NCBI RefSeq assembly: GCF_001540865.1
Contig: NC_033631.1
Span: 5,055,282-5,119,281, forward strand
Origin: Ananas comosus
Taxonomy: Eukaryota; Streptophyta; Magnoliopsida; Poales; Bromeliaceae
Reading direction: 5' to 3'
DNA: 64,000 bases
Positions 12,731-23,929 of the stretch are shown here, in pieces. Within the stretch, counting starts at the first letter, position 1. Every line of letters starts with the position of its first letter. The notes beneath the pieces were generated by a model. It was given only the letters and a program-made list of their open reading frames with translations, was not told the DNA's origin and did no database searches. The translations under genes and the position numbers were made by a program.

Positions 12731-12937
12731 GGGACCGGTCTCCCCGACCTGGGACCGGTCTCTCAGCCTGCCCCGAAAATCCAACGTTCAGGAACAGGTC
12801 TCTCCCCGCATGGGACCGGTCTCTCCCCGCGTAGTCGCACTCGGGGACCGGTCTCACCCGCCAGGGACCGGTTGCCTCAAGTCCTGCCGCAGCACTGTTC
12901 TGAGCGGACCGGTCTCTCCTATCAGGGACCGTTCCCC
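12731..12937 (-). promoter_or_regulatory. eight-copy GAGACCGGTCCC array upstream of the LTR TATA box
   Basis: GGGACCGGTCTC-type motifs (plus-strand spelling) start near 12731, 12751, 12791 (degenerate), 12812, 12843, 12863, 12906 and 12925. In element orientation they lie about 85 bp upstream of the TATA-like sequence at 12641-12649. The LTR at 19903-22374 carries a matching array in the same orientation and at a similar distance. A transcription-factor site cluster in U3 is the simplest reading; this is inference. Confidence 0.55.
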
Positions 12938-13468
12938 GAGAGTAAAAACTCTCAGGACAAAGCCAAAACTCCAGGAATCGAACTTTTAGGTCAGAATACC
13001 ATCTACGACCTTCCACCAAGTGTGGAAAAGTTCGGAATCCAACCAAACACTCGAACCTTGCAATTTGCAAAGGTCCAGTGTGCGACATGTAGTGTTGCTA
13101 CAATTCCAAAAACACCCCTCAAAAACTGCCAGACTGCAGTCTGCACTGCGTACCGGTACCATCGAGCAAGAGTACCGGTACCAACTCAGCCAAATTGCCA
13201 ACCCGAGCCTCGGTCGCGCAGGAAAATGCACTGGTACCGGTACCAGTCCGATGCTGTACCGGTACTCAGTCCTGCTGAGGCAAATCCGAGAGCAACCCAA
13301 TTTCCTCATTTTTGGGACTTCGGCACTAAGTTTTAAACTTCGATTCTCGAGATGCGAGCCATGGGTCGGAACACTGTCTATGACCCTCCAGGAAGTGTGG
13401 AAAAGCTCGGAACACAAATCGAATATTCGAACCTCGCAATTTGTAAAGGTCCAGTCCATTACAACTAA

Positions 13469-13805
13469 TGTCACGCCCCAGGCCCTTTTTGGAAAGTTAA
13501 TTTTGAGAAACCCTTCTAATTTGAAAACAGATTTTCAGAAAAGCGTAATTTTTTTTTTTTGTAAACTTTACCCGAGACATGCACAGACCCGCCACACGCA
13601 TAGGGTATCCCTTGTCTACGCGGACAGAGTCTCCCCTATATATGCACGGCGTAGGAGCACAAAAACGTAACAACAAGCAATCAAAATAAGGTAGTTTAAT
13701 TATACAACTGCTAATAAATCCAAAACCATAATTCAAAATCTACTAAACCACTCCAGTAGGAAAACACAAATGCAAACTAAACTTAAATCACAATCACATA
13801 AATCC
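13469..13805 (-). mobile_element. LTR end fragment of another Ty3 element
   Basis: Starts TGTCACGCCCCAGG, separated from the neighbouring LTR only by ACTAA. It carries the GGACAGAGTCTCCCCTATATATGCACGG block found at the ends of the LTRs at 15154 and 39169 (as TCTGTCCG...). It is truncated where the gag fragment of the next element begins. Confidence 0.65.
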
Positions 13806-14772
13806 CTACATAATAGCAACAGAATGAAGTAATTGACTGCCCGAATTACTCCTTAGTCGCATAGCTCCCGTCTCTCGCTTGAGAGATTCACGCTCCTCCC
13901 ACGTGAAGGCATTACCTTGCTCCACCCACAAGGCTCGATCCAAGATTTCGACAAACGTTTGCAATTTAAAAATGTGCACAACTTTGAAAATGTCCGGCCG
14001 AAGTCCCCGCACAAAGCAATCGGCCTGGTCTCTGTCATCCCGCACCACATGCAGGACACAACTCACAATATGGGAGAACTCCCGTTCGTATTCCCTCGCC
14101 GAGTGGTCTCCTTGCCGCAGCTTCCTGAACCTATCCTGAAGCTTTCACTTTTCACTATCGGGGAGATAAGCCGAAAATATCAATCCCCGAAACTCTTCCC
14201 AAGTCATAGGAGGAAGACTAGGCGATCGGTTTCGCCTAACGTCTTTCCACCACACCTTTGCCGACTGTTTCAGACAATGCACGGCTAGGTACACCTTTTC
14301 CCGCTCCAAGTTGTACAAATTCTCAAAGAGAGTTTTTATGGAGTCGATCCACATCTCCACGATCCACGGATCTACATTCTCTCCATCAAAGGTAGGCGGG
14401 TTAAATTTCTTGAAGGTCATGAGAACCACCAAAGCTCGCTCCCTCTCCGCCCCCACCTCTACATTATCGGGAGTCGGATTGCCCGACCCCGACGGAAAGA
14501 TCTCCGCCACAACTCCCGGCTATACTCGACGGGCCGCAACTGGTGCGGTCACCAGCTGTTCCACAGTTTCTTGGAGTCTCTTGATCCGCTCCTCCTGGGG
14601 CATGGCAGCCTCTTGCTGACGCTGCACCACATCGGCTTGTTGCCTTCACCACTCCCATGAGTGTAGCCAACTGATCACAAAGTTTTGAGTCTCCGCTTGC
14701 CTCGGATTGCTCAGGGACATCACTTGTCCCATCCCGCGCTGATCTAGCTGAAGATCGCCTACGCGGTGCCAT
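13806..14772 (-). pseudogene. gag fragment (broken)
   Basis: Pieces at 14772-14464, 14510-14145 and 14066-13806 carry the gag capsid pattern: KKFNPPTFDGENVDPWIVEMW, then MTWEEFRGLIFSAYLPDSEK, then DQADCFVRGLRPDIF and ALWVEQGNAFTWEER. The frame changes twice and the C-terminal zinc knuckle is missing. The N-terminal piece is acidic and serine-rich. The layout parallels the gag at 9027-10190. Confidence 0.78.
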
Positions 14773-15134
14773 CGTTTCCTGAAATACGACAACTCGGTCA
14801 ATCCATGACCTTCTAGGTCAGGTGCAAACGATTAACACAACCACTGACCAAAATCAGGCGAAAGTCACGCAAGGGCGTCTATCCTCATCACTTGGTTTCA
14901 TGTTGTCGCACGCAAACATGAACACCCTCGCCTGAGAATAAACCACACCTTGAGTCTACCTCTAACATCCTTCTTAGAGCCGTACAATATTTGACCAAAT
15001 CGATTCATCTTTCGCCACTAGTCACAAGTTCTCGTCTCTCACGAGCCTAAGTTCTCATGGTTTACTATCCTAGGGTCTCCTAGGTCCGTCTAAACTATTT
15101 TCTTTATTCTCCTTATGCTCTTTATGCTTTTAAT

Positions 15135-15146
15135 GCTCTAATACCA
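15135..15146 (-). other. primer binding site
   Basis: Minus-strand TGGTATTAGAGC just inside the LTR end, one base off the initiator-Met type site TGGTATCAGAGC. Confidence 0.7.
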
Positions 15147-15909
15147 CAATATTTGTCACGCCCCGAGACCCGCCACTTAGATTCGGACACGCCGACAGAC
15201 CGCCGAACGGACAGAGTCTCCCTTGTACGTCCTAGGCGTCACAATCCATACAATTCGCGAGGTTCCAATCAGGAACAGAATTCATACATGATTGCATAAG
15301 GAAGGTATCAACAACATAAAACACAACTACTAGGCTATTACAAGCATTCGTCTCACATGCATTTTACCCATTACATTTTTTTTCCGTTTAGCTTCCAAAT
15401 ACAATCCGTTAATACAATTGTTTCTTTCATTTCATTTCATTTTATTTCTAAACCCCTAAGCTATCTCGACTCGAGGTACTGCTATCTTTAGTCTTAGTGG
15501 TAGGGCGCTATCTACTAAGCTACACCCTTTTCCTCGCGCCGCCGCGCTGCTCGCGTGTGAATCTGAAAAAACGTGGGGTGAGAACTATATGAATAGTTCC
15601 CAGTGGGTACGGCCACCCAAGGAAAGAGCTCGACCCACCAGGTCCAAAGGAGGCAAAACAACATGTTAGTCCAACAGATATATAATCATATAATTTTATG
15701 CAACTAGCAGCTATCATGCTTATTCCTCACAAATGCAACAATGCAAATCATGCAACCAACGCAAGTAGTAAGTAGATCTACTGATTCTACTTCTATCTCT
15801 CTATCCATAGCTCGTTTAACCAGCTCCTAAGGTTTCCTTTACCTTAGCCAAGCTAAACCACCCGATTCGGTCTCGAGTCAATCATTCGCGGAATACTGCG
15901 CATATCTAG

Positions 15910-16215
15910 GCCTGAGGAGAGGAACCTGCCGTGCACCTCAGCCTTCAATCCACAAACCACATCGCCCAACGAGCAGTGAAGAACTGCGTACACCCGTGGT
16001 CAGGGATCTCCCGGTGGGAGAGGAACATGCCGCATATACCGGCAGCCGAGATCCTCGATAGGGAAAGGAACATGCCACATACACCCTAGCGCCTGAAGAT
16101 TCTTTCGGTGGGAGAGGAACATGCCACATACACCCGCAGCCAAGAATCTTCCATAACCATATTCTCGAAGTTCTTCCGGTGGGAGAGGAACATGTCACAT
16201 GCACTCGCGGCCAAG
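15910..16215. repeat. degenerate tandem repeat within the LTR
   Basis: GAGAGGAACATGCC(G/A)CATA with flanking GGTGGG and GC(A/G)GCCAAGA motifs recurs at about 15915, 16020, 16066, 16116 and 16185. Spacing is irregular (about 45-105 bp), so this is an eroded tandem array. The phrase CACATACACCC is shared by several units. Confidence 0.65.
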
Positions 16216-17372
16216 AGCTATAGAGATCCACAAGTCCTGGGATTCCGGAACCTGCTTTCCATGTCTCAAGGGTTAGTCTCATACCCTATAATGTCAACCT
16301 CTCTAGGTTCGACTCATGCACATCCTAGTGGCTACTCTATCACTATAATCCACAACCTAGGTTTAACCACACTAGGTTCAATGCCACTCATCTCATAACT
16401 TAGATTTAACCATACTAAGTTCTATATCGTTTCCACCTAGATTCACTCAACTCTAGGTTCACTATTCAATCTATGTTCCATGACACTAGCTTCAATGCCA
16501 CTCATGCTACTTGTTATCCTAGTTGTCCATACCTAGGATTCATAATATCTAGTTCCTGTTTCCATTTGTCGAGTTCTCTAATCATCCTAGAGTTTATCGA
16601 CCCAAGTTCACATTCATATGAATATAGCATATTCTCACTATATGTCAACATGCATATGTCCTCTAGCATCTCATGCACATGCCTATATCATCATCATCAT
16701 CCAATGGTAGGTAATATTATCTAGCATAATATGATTCATGCATATATTAATCATATACAACCTACCAGAATATATATGCATCAATGATAAAACCATACTT
16801 CACTTTGACATGGAAGCGACCTAGTCACTTGGGTGAAGCACAACCCACCTCACAATACTTCCGATTGCTCATAGACACTTGCAATCGGGCTTTCACAGAA
16901 CACGTGGCCCGGTTCGGCTCGAACTCGCAATCGACCACCGATCACTCACCGATTTCCAACCTGGAGTTGTCTGGGCTCTTCTCTAACCTTCAATTAGAGA
17001 ACCCAAGGGTCAATTTAGATCAAAATCCTTAAACCCCAAAACGCCCAATTCTAAGCCCTAGATTTCTCTTTTCTCTAAATATCCCAAAAATTCATGGAGC
17101 AACTTGTTTATCTAGCTTAGAATGGTGTAAGGATCTCTAGAATACCATTCGTAAAAGATTTAACCAAAATCCCAAACTTTTAACCAAATGCGAACCTCGA
17201 GTCGGAAGCACGCAGAGCCACCTAGCGCTCGAGGGCTGGATCCGGCCGCCTCTCACAACGCGTTCCCAAGCTCGCTCTCCGCCAAAACCCCAAGTTTGGG
17301 GGAGATCCAAAGAGAGGGAGAAGAGATTGAGGGAGAGAGAGAGCTTGGTTCTCTCTCTCTCTTTCTCTCTCT

Positions 17373-17404
17373 AAAAAGTGTGTGTGTGTGTGTGTGTGTA
17401 TGTG
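17373..17404. repeat. (GT)n microsatellite
   Basis: A run of GT dinucleotides with one TATG interruption, next to a CT-rich tract in the LTR leader. Confidence 0.9.
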
Positions 17405-18049
17405 TTTTGGCTGAGGAAGAAGGGAGGAGAGCTCCCTCTTAAGCCCCTCGAAGACAAATTACCAAGATGCCCTCGCCCTGGGCTTCCCGCGTGTATGGGG
17501 TCCGGAACTTCGCTTCAGGGTCCGGATCCCCTCAGTCTAAAAATAGCATCTTTTTTCGAAAATTCTCGTTTTCGCTCCTTGATCCTCTAATCCATTTCTA
17601 AACATTCCAACACCCTCAAAACATATTTTTGAGCATGTTTAAACCACCTTCTCACTTGTACTTTGCCGGATTTGGCCAAAGTCCAATATAGCTTTTCGAG
17701 TCCCGTTTTCAGGCCCAACTCGCATCGAAAACACTCAAATGCTCCCCGAACTTCGCTGGAACTACTTTAATAACTTTTTAAGCTAGTTCTCACCGAAGCT
17801 TCATAATTGTAAAAGTTTGGTATGTTACAATTGGAGACTGATCAAGGAAGATGCTTCTTCTATTCTTTTGATTATCATATTGGCGGTCGACAACATGATG
17901 TTAGGAATGAAAAGAAGTGTGCCTCAAGAACTTTTGTTCAATTGGGTCAATTCTTTTTATAATGCAATTGGAACTATATAAGCCAAAAATTTTGGTCGTT
18001 ATTAATAATATCGTTGTGTTGCAGGATAGCGATGGCATCATGTTGAGGA

Positions 18050-18720
18050 CCTAGACAAGATCTACGCCAACAGGGTTTGAAGCACTTAATTGCTCCTGCT
18101 CGAATAAAGTTCGTAAGCTATACGACCAGAAGACTGCGTTGATTGGAGTGGTCGAAGGGCAAGCTAAGACCTCCCGACGCCAAGAGGAACAAATCAAGAA
18201 GCTCCACGAGTTCATAGCACAGCAGAGAGAGGATACGCAAACGAGTTAGCAGGCAACTCCCCCACTCCCTACGTACGCAGAATGCTATTGAGGGCATTAT
18301 GGTGGCGGCTGCACTGGTTTTGACGTGTCCCGTGTCGTAGGTGGCTAGAAGAATAGCACCCCTCAGGACGGAATCGGATACCTTCGTCACCGAGAACATC
18401 GCTATAGAAGAAGAGCAGTAGCGAGCCTGGGTGAGTCTCGCTAACTTCAAGAAGTTCAACCCGTCGACATACGACGGCGAGAGCAAGGACCTATGCGTAG
18501 TCGAGACGTGGGTTGATTTGATGGAGAAATTGTTTGATGACCTACATTATGGACTGAGACAAGGTCCAATTCGCCTCACATTGTGGACAGGGTGACTCAC
18601 TGATGGTGGAAGCAGAGAGGGCCAAACGACCCACCAACTCACCACCCCTGACTTTGGTGTAGTTTCAAGGACTCTGCAACGCCTTTCCTATTTGAATGTC
18701 GAAATAAGCTATCTAATGAT
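18050..18720 (+). pseudogene. Ty3 gag remnant
   Basis: On the plus strand, about 18430-18540 reads ANFKKFNPSTYDGES followed by VETWVDLMEKLFDD. This is the gag capsid start pattern seen in the minus-strand gags of this window (compare KKFNPPTFDGEN at 14400). Stops on both sides show that it is dead. Upstream sequence from 17830 is low in features. Confidence 0.6.
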
Positions 18721-18985
18721 AACTTATATAGTTTGCCAAATTATGGATATTAAAAACTTTTAAGAAGCAAAAATCGAACACCTTGGTTTCAATAATATGA
18801 AAAAATCATCACACTGAGTAAGTTATTTAAGAATAATCTATCCTAACATCCAACCAAATAGGGTCTTAAATTTTTTTTTTTTTGTTTTGCATTAAACCGG
18901 AGTTAGATAGTATTCTATTTTATTTTGTTTCTTGATAAAGAAAAATAAGAAATTATTTTGATGTAACTACTTTTATCATTCTACT
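18721..18985. other. AT-rich spacer
   Basis: Poly-T and AT-rich sequence with no recognised gene or repeat. Confidence 0.4.
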
Positions 18986-18989
18986 TCAT

Positions 18990-19745
18990 TTATGGGCCAT
19001 TTGGTTGGATGTAGTTACAAAAAACAGAGTAGTTGGATGTACATGCAGTTGTAAATGCTGCAGTCATAACTACACCTAGTCTATTTGGTTTTATGTAGTT
19101 GCAACTGCTATAGTTGTATTTCTTCAGTTTGGTAGTTTGCAGTTGAAATTTGTATTTATAAATTCTATCAATATTTACATAGAAATGTGAGATTATCTCT
19201 TCTAAGCATAACGTAATCATGTTTTAGTTATTAATTAAGACTTTTATATCCATATATAATTTATATATTATAAAATTATGTATGAATTTAATAAATTTTA
19301 AATACAAATATATTATATATTTGGTCAAAATAAAAATTAAGATATTATTAAACTAGCAGACTGAAAAAAAAAAAATGTATGAAAAAAATTTATTGACCCT
19401 AACAGATATTATTAAAATTTTAGCAGATTTCATGAATATGTATTGTTGAAAAAAAAGTTTTAAAAAAAGCGTATGAAAAAAAAATCACACTTTGTTTAAT
19501 TTTTTAATGGGTGAGCCGATTTCGGCCCAACTGCTGCAGTTGGTACTACAGCTAATTTGGCTGCAGTACCAACTATTACAGTTGGGCCTTCTCGTGCAGA
19601 TGTAACTGTAGCAGTTGGGCCTTCTCGTGCAGATGTAACTGTAGCAGTTGGGCCTAACTACACTAGACCAAATAAAAATTTAATAGATGCATACATTTCC
19701 AGCTGCAGTGCAGTTAAAAATGAATGCAACTAAATAGTCCCTTAA
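18990..19745. mobile_element. probable Tourist/hAT-like MITE
   Basis: GGGCCATTTGGTTGGATGTAGTTAC at the left is imperfectly inverted at the right (GCAACTAAATAGTCCC). Internal copies of TGCAGTTG and ACTGTAGCAGTTGGGCC recur, including a 34 bp direct duplication near 19585-19650. There is no coding capacity. The target duplication is unclear. Confidence 0.5.
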
Positions 19746-19902
19746 ACAATAACAAAGATATTATAAGAAATTTAATAAGGCCTACTTTGGGGTAATAGTT
19801 AAAATATAACTGACAGCAAATAAATTTTTTGTCAAATTGGATCTTAAATATAAAAGTTGAATGACAGTCCATAATTCTTCTGAATGAATTAAACTCTTAT
19901 TA

Positions 19903-22374
19903 TGTAACACTCCACATCCCTCGTAAGTCGTGCCGAGTTCCGTCAAAGCGAGCGGAACGCGGAATTGAATGAGTTAAAGTGGACCCTAAGTGCATTGGAG
20001 TCCATAAACGGAGCAAAAAGGGACCCGGAGAGCAAATCTGGAAATCTGGCTAAGTCCCAGATTTTGAGCTCTCGGGGACCGGTCCCTAAAGGAGAGACCG
20101 GTCCCCGTGCGCGTAGCCTGCCAGGAAAATCCTGAGGCATCCGGTCCCTGGTGGTGAGACCGGTCCTCGGGAGACCGGTCCCTGACGGGCAGACCGGTCC
20201 CTCGCTGCGCAACAGCCGAAAACTCGAAAATTTGGCTAAGTCCTGGAAAACCCCCGTTCGGGAACCGGTCCTTGGTCGGGGAGACCGGTCCCCGAAGGCG
20301 AAAAATGCCCAGTCTGGGCAGATCAAGGGGAAACAAGTTGAGGGGTCTAAATGCAATTGTTACAGCACTATATATGGCCCAACCCCCTCTCCCACAGCCA
20401 TTTCTCTCCTCCTCTCTCATTTTCTCTCTTTCTCTCTCTAGAACTCCTCTAGAACTTGGAGAAGAAGAAGAAGAGCTTGGAGAAGAAGGTGGATTTGGAG
20501 GCTTTGGAGGTTCTAGGAGCTCTCCAACAAGAAGAATCTTGGTGGAGCTTGGACTAGAGGTAAGTTTTGTAAGGTTTTCCTCTAGGGTTTGGATTTTGGT
20601 TAAGAGATTTGGAGCTTTGTGCTCCTTAGAGGTTTTAGAAGCTCTTTTGAGCCATGAACACCATGGAACCCATGAGAGCTCAAGGTGCTCTCATGGTGAA
20701 TCCTTGGAGATGATGTTTGGAGCCCTAGGGTTGGTACCAAAGGTCTAGAAACCTTACTAGGATGCTTCTTAGATGATCCTAAGCTATCCTTTGCTTAGGG
20801 TTGGGATCGATTCATGGGGAAACCCTAAATGGCAACATTAGGGCTTGAATTTGGGGTTTTTGCCCTAGGATTTTTCGGGGACAAATTGACCCTGTAGAAA
20901 CCCAATTGGGGGTGCCCAAAACACGTCGGACAACTTCGTTTAATATTTCGAAAATGTTAGAGTATAGTTCATGTACAAAAAGGCCTAATATGGCACTATT
21001 TGATTATAGGGCGCGGAATCGGCTTTCGTAAAGTGCGGGGGCCTTAATATTCTACACCCACACGACTCACAGAGGTGGGGGGTGCACGCCGGAATCGTTG
21101 GATTCCCCTCTATGTCTATTTCTCTATTTTTGAGCATATATATATATATATACCCATTCATGCATAGTAGGGTAGCTACATGTGGAACTTGGTTTGATTT
21201 CATTTTTATGCTTCTAAAGTAGTTGAACGTAGAAGAATGATAGAACCAAAACGGACATGTGTGATTGGGCCCTCGAGATGTGTGAACATAAGTATGGACT
21301 TGGACATTAGAAAACAAGGGTGTCATTGACATAGAAACAAGAATTGCATTGAGAGATGACCATTGGAAATAGTTTAACCCATAGGGACATGGTCGAAGAT
21401 AAGGTCTCGAAAGTGGCAAAAATAAATAGGTAGAGACCTATCGTGATATTGGCATTGTGACTAGTGGCTATGGATCCTCAAGTTGAGGATTAGATCGACA
21501 CTCACCTTTCGTCTTGGCTTGAGGGAGGTCGCTCCCCCTCGAGCGGTGCGCTCCGGAGTTGGTCACCACTGGGCGTGGTAAAGTCCCACCAGTTGACGGT
21601 CCCTAGGGAGGTTCGAGTCCCCCGTTATTAAGGGATTTTGGGTTGTGAGTTATTGGGGTTAACAGAGTTAACCGGTAAGATTGGGTAAGAGCCAAAGTTT
21701 GATTATGATTGGAGCATGCATGCATTTCCATTTTCGCATTGAAATTGTATATCTATTGTCTCTTTCTTGCAGGCATAGTATTAGTTGCATTAGTAATGGT
21801 TACCTTTCTTCCTTTGAAATACTTATGCCTGGATAGACCTAGTGGGTAAGTCGGCGAGGTCGGATGCCGAGCCCACTGGGAACTTCGTTGTAGTTCTCAC
21901 ACCACTAACCCTACAGGTCCTAGCACGAGCGGGGCGGCGGAGGACCGAGGCAAGGGTTTGGCGCCGTAGGTAGCGGCCACCGGGGACTTTATGCATTTTG
22001 TAGTCATTCCCTTTTGTTATACATGTATCAACTTTATTTTGTTGATTTAGGTATGTAAAGTGAAAACAATCATGTATTTGGTGGATGACTAAATGTAAAA
22101 AGATATGATGATTGAATGGAATGTAATAGTTTTGTTTACTTGAATTTGGTTTAAATGAAATCAAATATCATGTATGATTCATATTTAGCTTAGAGCTTTC
22201 GCTTCCGTTGTTGCTTGCCCTCGAGCAAGCCTTGTATTATACATGCAATTCTCTTGTTAATTGCCTAATTATACATGATGTTAGAGCCTTGGGCGGACAG
22301 GGGAGGCTCTGTCCGTTCGGCGTCTGTTGACGTGACCCGAACCCGACCAAATTGGCGGGGATTGGGGCGTGACA
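19903..22374 (+). mobile_element. solo LTR, 2,472 bp, perfect TATTA target duplication
   Basis: It begins TGTAACACTCC and ends GGGGCGTGACA, with TATTA on both sides (19898-19902 and 22375-22379). No second LTR or internal region adjoins it. A TATA box CTATATATGG lies at 20368-20377, preceded by an eight-copy ACCGGT array. A CT-rich leader follows. It formed from a long-LTR Ty3 element by recombination between its two LTRs. Confidence 0.92.
20074..20293 (+). promoter_or_regulatory. eight-copy GAGACCGGTCCC array in the solo LTR
   Basis: Copies of (G/A)(A/G)GACCGGTCC lie between 20074 and 20293, about 75-290 bp upstream of the TATA box at 20368. Each unit is a near-palindrome centred on ACCGGT. 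Number, orientation and distance match the array at 12731-12937. Confidence 0.55.
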
Positions 22375-22432
22375 TATTAACTAGTAAAATTAATTAAATA
22401 ATGAAAAAAAAATATAAGGTCTCGTTTAGTAT

Positions 22433-22728
22433 CACTACAACAAAATATATTTTAGACAACGCTTTTTAGACAATGCTTTATTCTAGCGTCTTTAATATTC
22501 GACATTTGCTGACACTATGATTAAGCGTCGCCAATAAATATATTTTTATCAAATATTTATAAAAATTTTTCGACGCTATATTAAAACGTCGGTATATGTA
22601 TCCCAACATGTTTACTTAACGACTCTTTACTCGACGCTTTTACAAGCGTCGGGACTATTTTTGCCGACGCTTTAAAGCGTCATTATTTATTGTTTAAAGT
22701 GTCCTTAAATGCAAGATTTTTTGTAGTG
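22433..22728. mobile_element. CACTA-type MITE, 296 bp, TAT duplication
   Basis: Ends CACTACAACAAAAT...TTTTTTGTAGTG are inverted repeats flanked by TAT on both sides (22430-22432 and 22729-22731). Internal GACGCT/AGCGTC motifs repeat subterminally, as is usual for CACTA elements. Non-coding. Confidence 0.88.
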
Positions 22729-22897
22729 TATGGAATATTTTTTACTTTTTAAATTGACTTTTGTATATTAAAAAGTATAAGATTGAATAATGGATTACTT
22801 ACATTTAGGGCTGGCAAACGAGCGAGCCGGCTCCCACCCCTACTTACATTCCTTTCATTCGAAGTTTATTTAACACTAAAAAATAAAAATTTTAAAA

Positions 22898-23423
22898 CAC
22901 TACAACAGAATTAGGTTATAGGGACACATGTTTGGGACAGTTTTTGTGTAAGTGTCTCATTTATATCAAAACTTTAAAAAAAATCTACTAATGCCTAAAT
23001 ATAAAGTCCAATCCAACCAAAAATAAAAGATTACTCTATTCAACCCACCCCACCCAGCCTATTCGACCAGATTACAAATAAAAAAGATAAAAAAAAAAAA
23101 AAAAAAGAAAAATCAATTACCATTTTTCCTTCTACCCTCACTCTATCGACTGAAATTCTAGACGAAGATCCCTTCCTCTCGTCCTCCTCCACCACCGCAG
23201 CCAACGAGATAGAGTTCCGACGGTTGCTAAATATTTAAATAAGTGTTGATAAATTAGCAGCACTCTTTTTAGGTTATAACGACACTCTTTAATTGTTACT
23301 ATATACCTAACGACCCCACATATAGCAACACTTTTTAAAAGTAATGGTAATTTAACCAGCAGCACCTTTTTTGACCTGCACCGAGATTTAAAAGTGTTGC
23401 TATAAGCTATTTTCGTTGTAGTG
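22898..23423. mobile_element. CACTA-type MITE, 526 bp, AAA duplication
   Basis: Ends CACTACAACAGAA...TTCGTTGTAGTG are inverted repeats with AAA on both sides (22895-22897 and 23424-23426). Interior motifs such as AGTGTTGCTATA and GCAACACTTTT occur in both directions. No transposase is present. Confidence 0.85.
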
Positions 23424-23687
23424 AAATAATTTTTTTCTTCCGAAGTTTTTTAAAAAAAGTTATTATTTATCTCTTGACTAGAAACATTGTAATCTAACCA
23501 ATTATAATAATAAAATATTTTTTTTCACCATGTCAAATTATATAAAATTATTATTAAAGAATACCAAGTAAGCCCTTTTTTTTAATCTGAGAATTCAGAA
23601 ATTGGAACGTGGTTAGGTTTAAAATAAACAAAATAGTCTCAAGTCACATGACTCACATCAGACTTGCACGCGGAGATTCGCCTGGCA

Positions 23688-23853
23688 ACTAATCCTTATC
23701 TTTTAATGATTGGAAGATATTATGTTTGGCCACCAAATTAAGTACTAATCCTTATCTTTTAATGATTGGAAGATATTATGTTTAGGCCACCAAATTAAGT
23801 ACTAATACTTATCTTTTAATGATTCGAAGATATTATGTTTAGGCCACCAAAGT
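23688..23853. repeat. three tandem copies of a unit of about 64 bp
   Basis: ACTAATCCTTATCTTTTAAT followed by GATTGGAAGATATTATGTTT and GGCCACCAAA occurs three times in a row with few differences. The first copy lacks one A. Confidence 0.9.
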
Positions 23854-23929
23854 ACATCCAACTTGGAAAGCAACAACTGGCTTATTGGCCAAATGGACTA
23901 TTTCAGCAAAACTGGCAATTAATTAATCG

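Larger units (their letters stand above)
6390..13463 (-). mobile_element. Tekay/Del-like Ty3 chromovirus, 3' truncated
   Basis: The minus-strand order is 5' LTR (13463-10523), primer-binding site (10514-10502), gag, protease, reverse transcriptase, RNase H, integrase zinc domain and the start of the integrase core. The integrase stops near 6390, just after a DFVTGLP motif, and the 3' LTR is missing. The long LTR, the MDFVTGLP context and the zinc-finger region fit Tekay/Del chromoviruses. Frame changes near 9650, 9040, 8590 and 8105 make it non-autonomous. ACTAA follows the LTR on the right, but the partner target copy cannot be checked. Confidence 0.9.
10523..13463 (-). repeat. 2.9 kb 5' LTR of the Tekay-like element
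   Basis: The minus-strand boundaries are TGTAATGGAC (at 13463) and GGCCGTGACA (at 10523), a TG...CA pair. It contains a TATA-like CTATATGG at about 12641-12649, a run of ACCGGT-centred motifs upstream of it, GGTACCGGTACC-type palindromes at 13150-13266, and a three-unit tandem repeat at 11299-11385. The right-hand half of its downstream part matches the fragments at 4168 and, more weakly, 26350-27234 and 35000-35900. Confidence 0.85.
13806..17829 (-). mobile_element. truncated Ty3 element: LTR, primer site, gag
   Basis: On the minus strand a full LTR (17829-15154) is followed by a primer site at 15146-15135 and a gag region (14772-13806) that stops abruptly. The LTR runs TGTAACATACC to CGGGGCGTGACA. 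No protease, RT or integrase remains, so this is a 5' piece of a larger element abutting unrelated LTR debris. Confidence 0.8.
15154..17829 (-). repeat. 2.7 kb LTR
   Basis: The TG...CA ends are TGTAACATACC (minus-strand start) and GGGGCGTGACA (minus-strand end). It contains degenerate repeats built on GGTGGGAGAGGAACATG(C/T)C at 15910-16215, a CT-rich leader region and a GT microsatellite at 17373-17404. Its end shares TCTGTCCGTTCGGCG with the solo LTR at 19903-22374. Confidence 0.8.

Noticed and set aside
12654..13670. Overlapping frames of 140-216 codons on both strands
   Set aside because: They are in the LTR and are driven by the ACCGGT arrays; no family features.
21530..21640. tRNA-like B box (GGTTCGAGTCC)
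   Set aside because: No matching A box and no cloverleaf could be built around it; it lies within an LTR.
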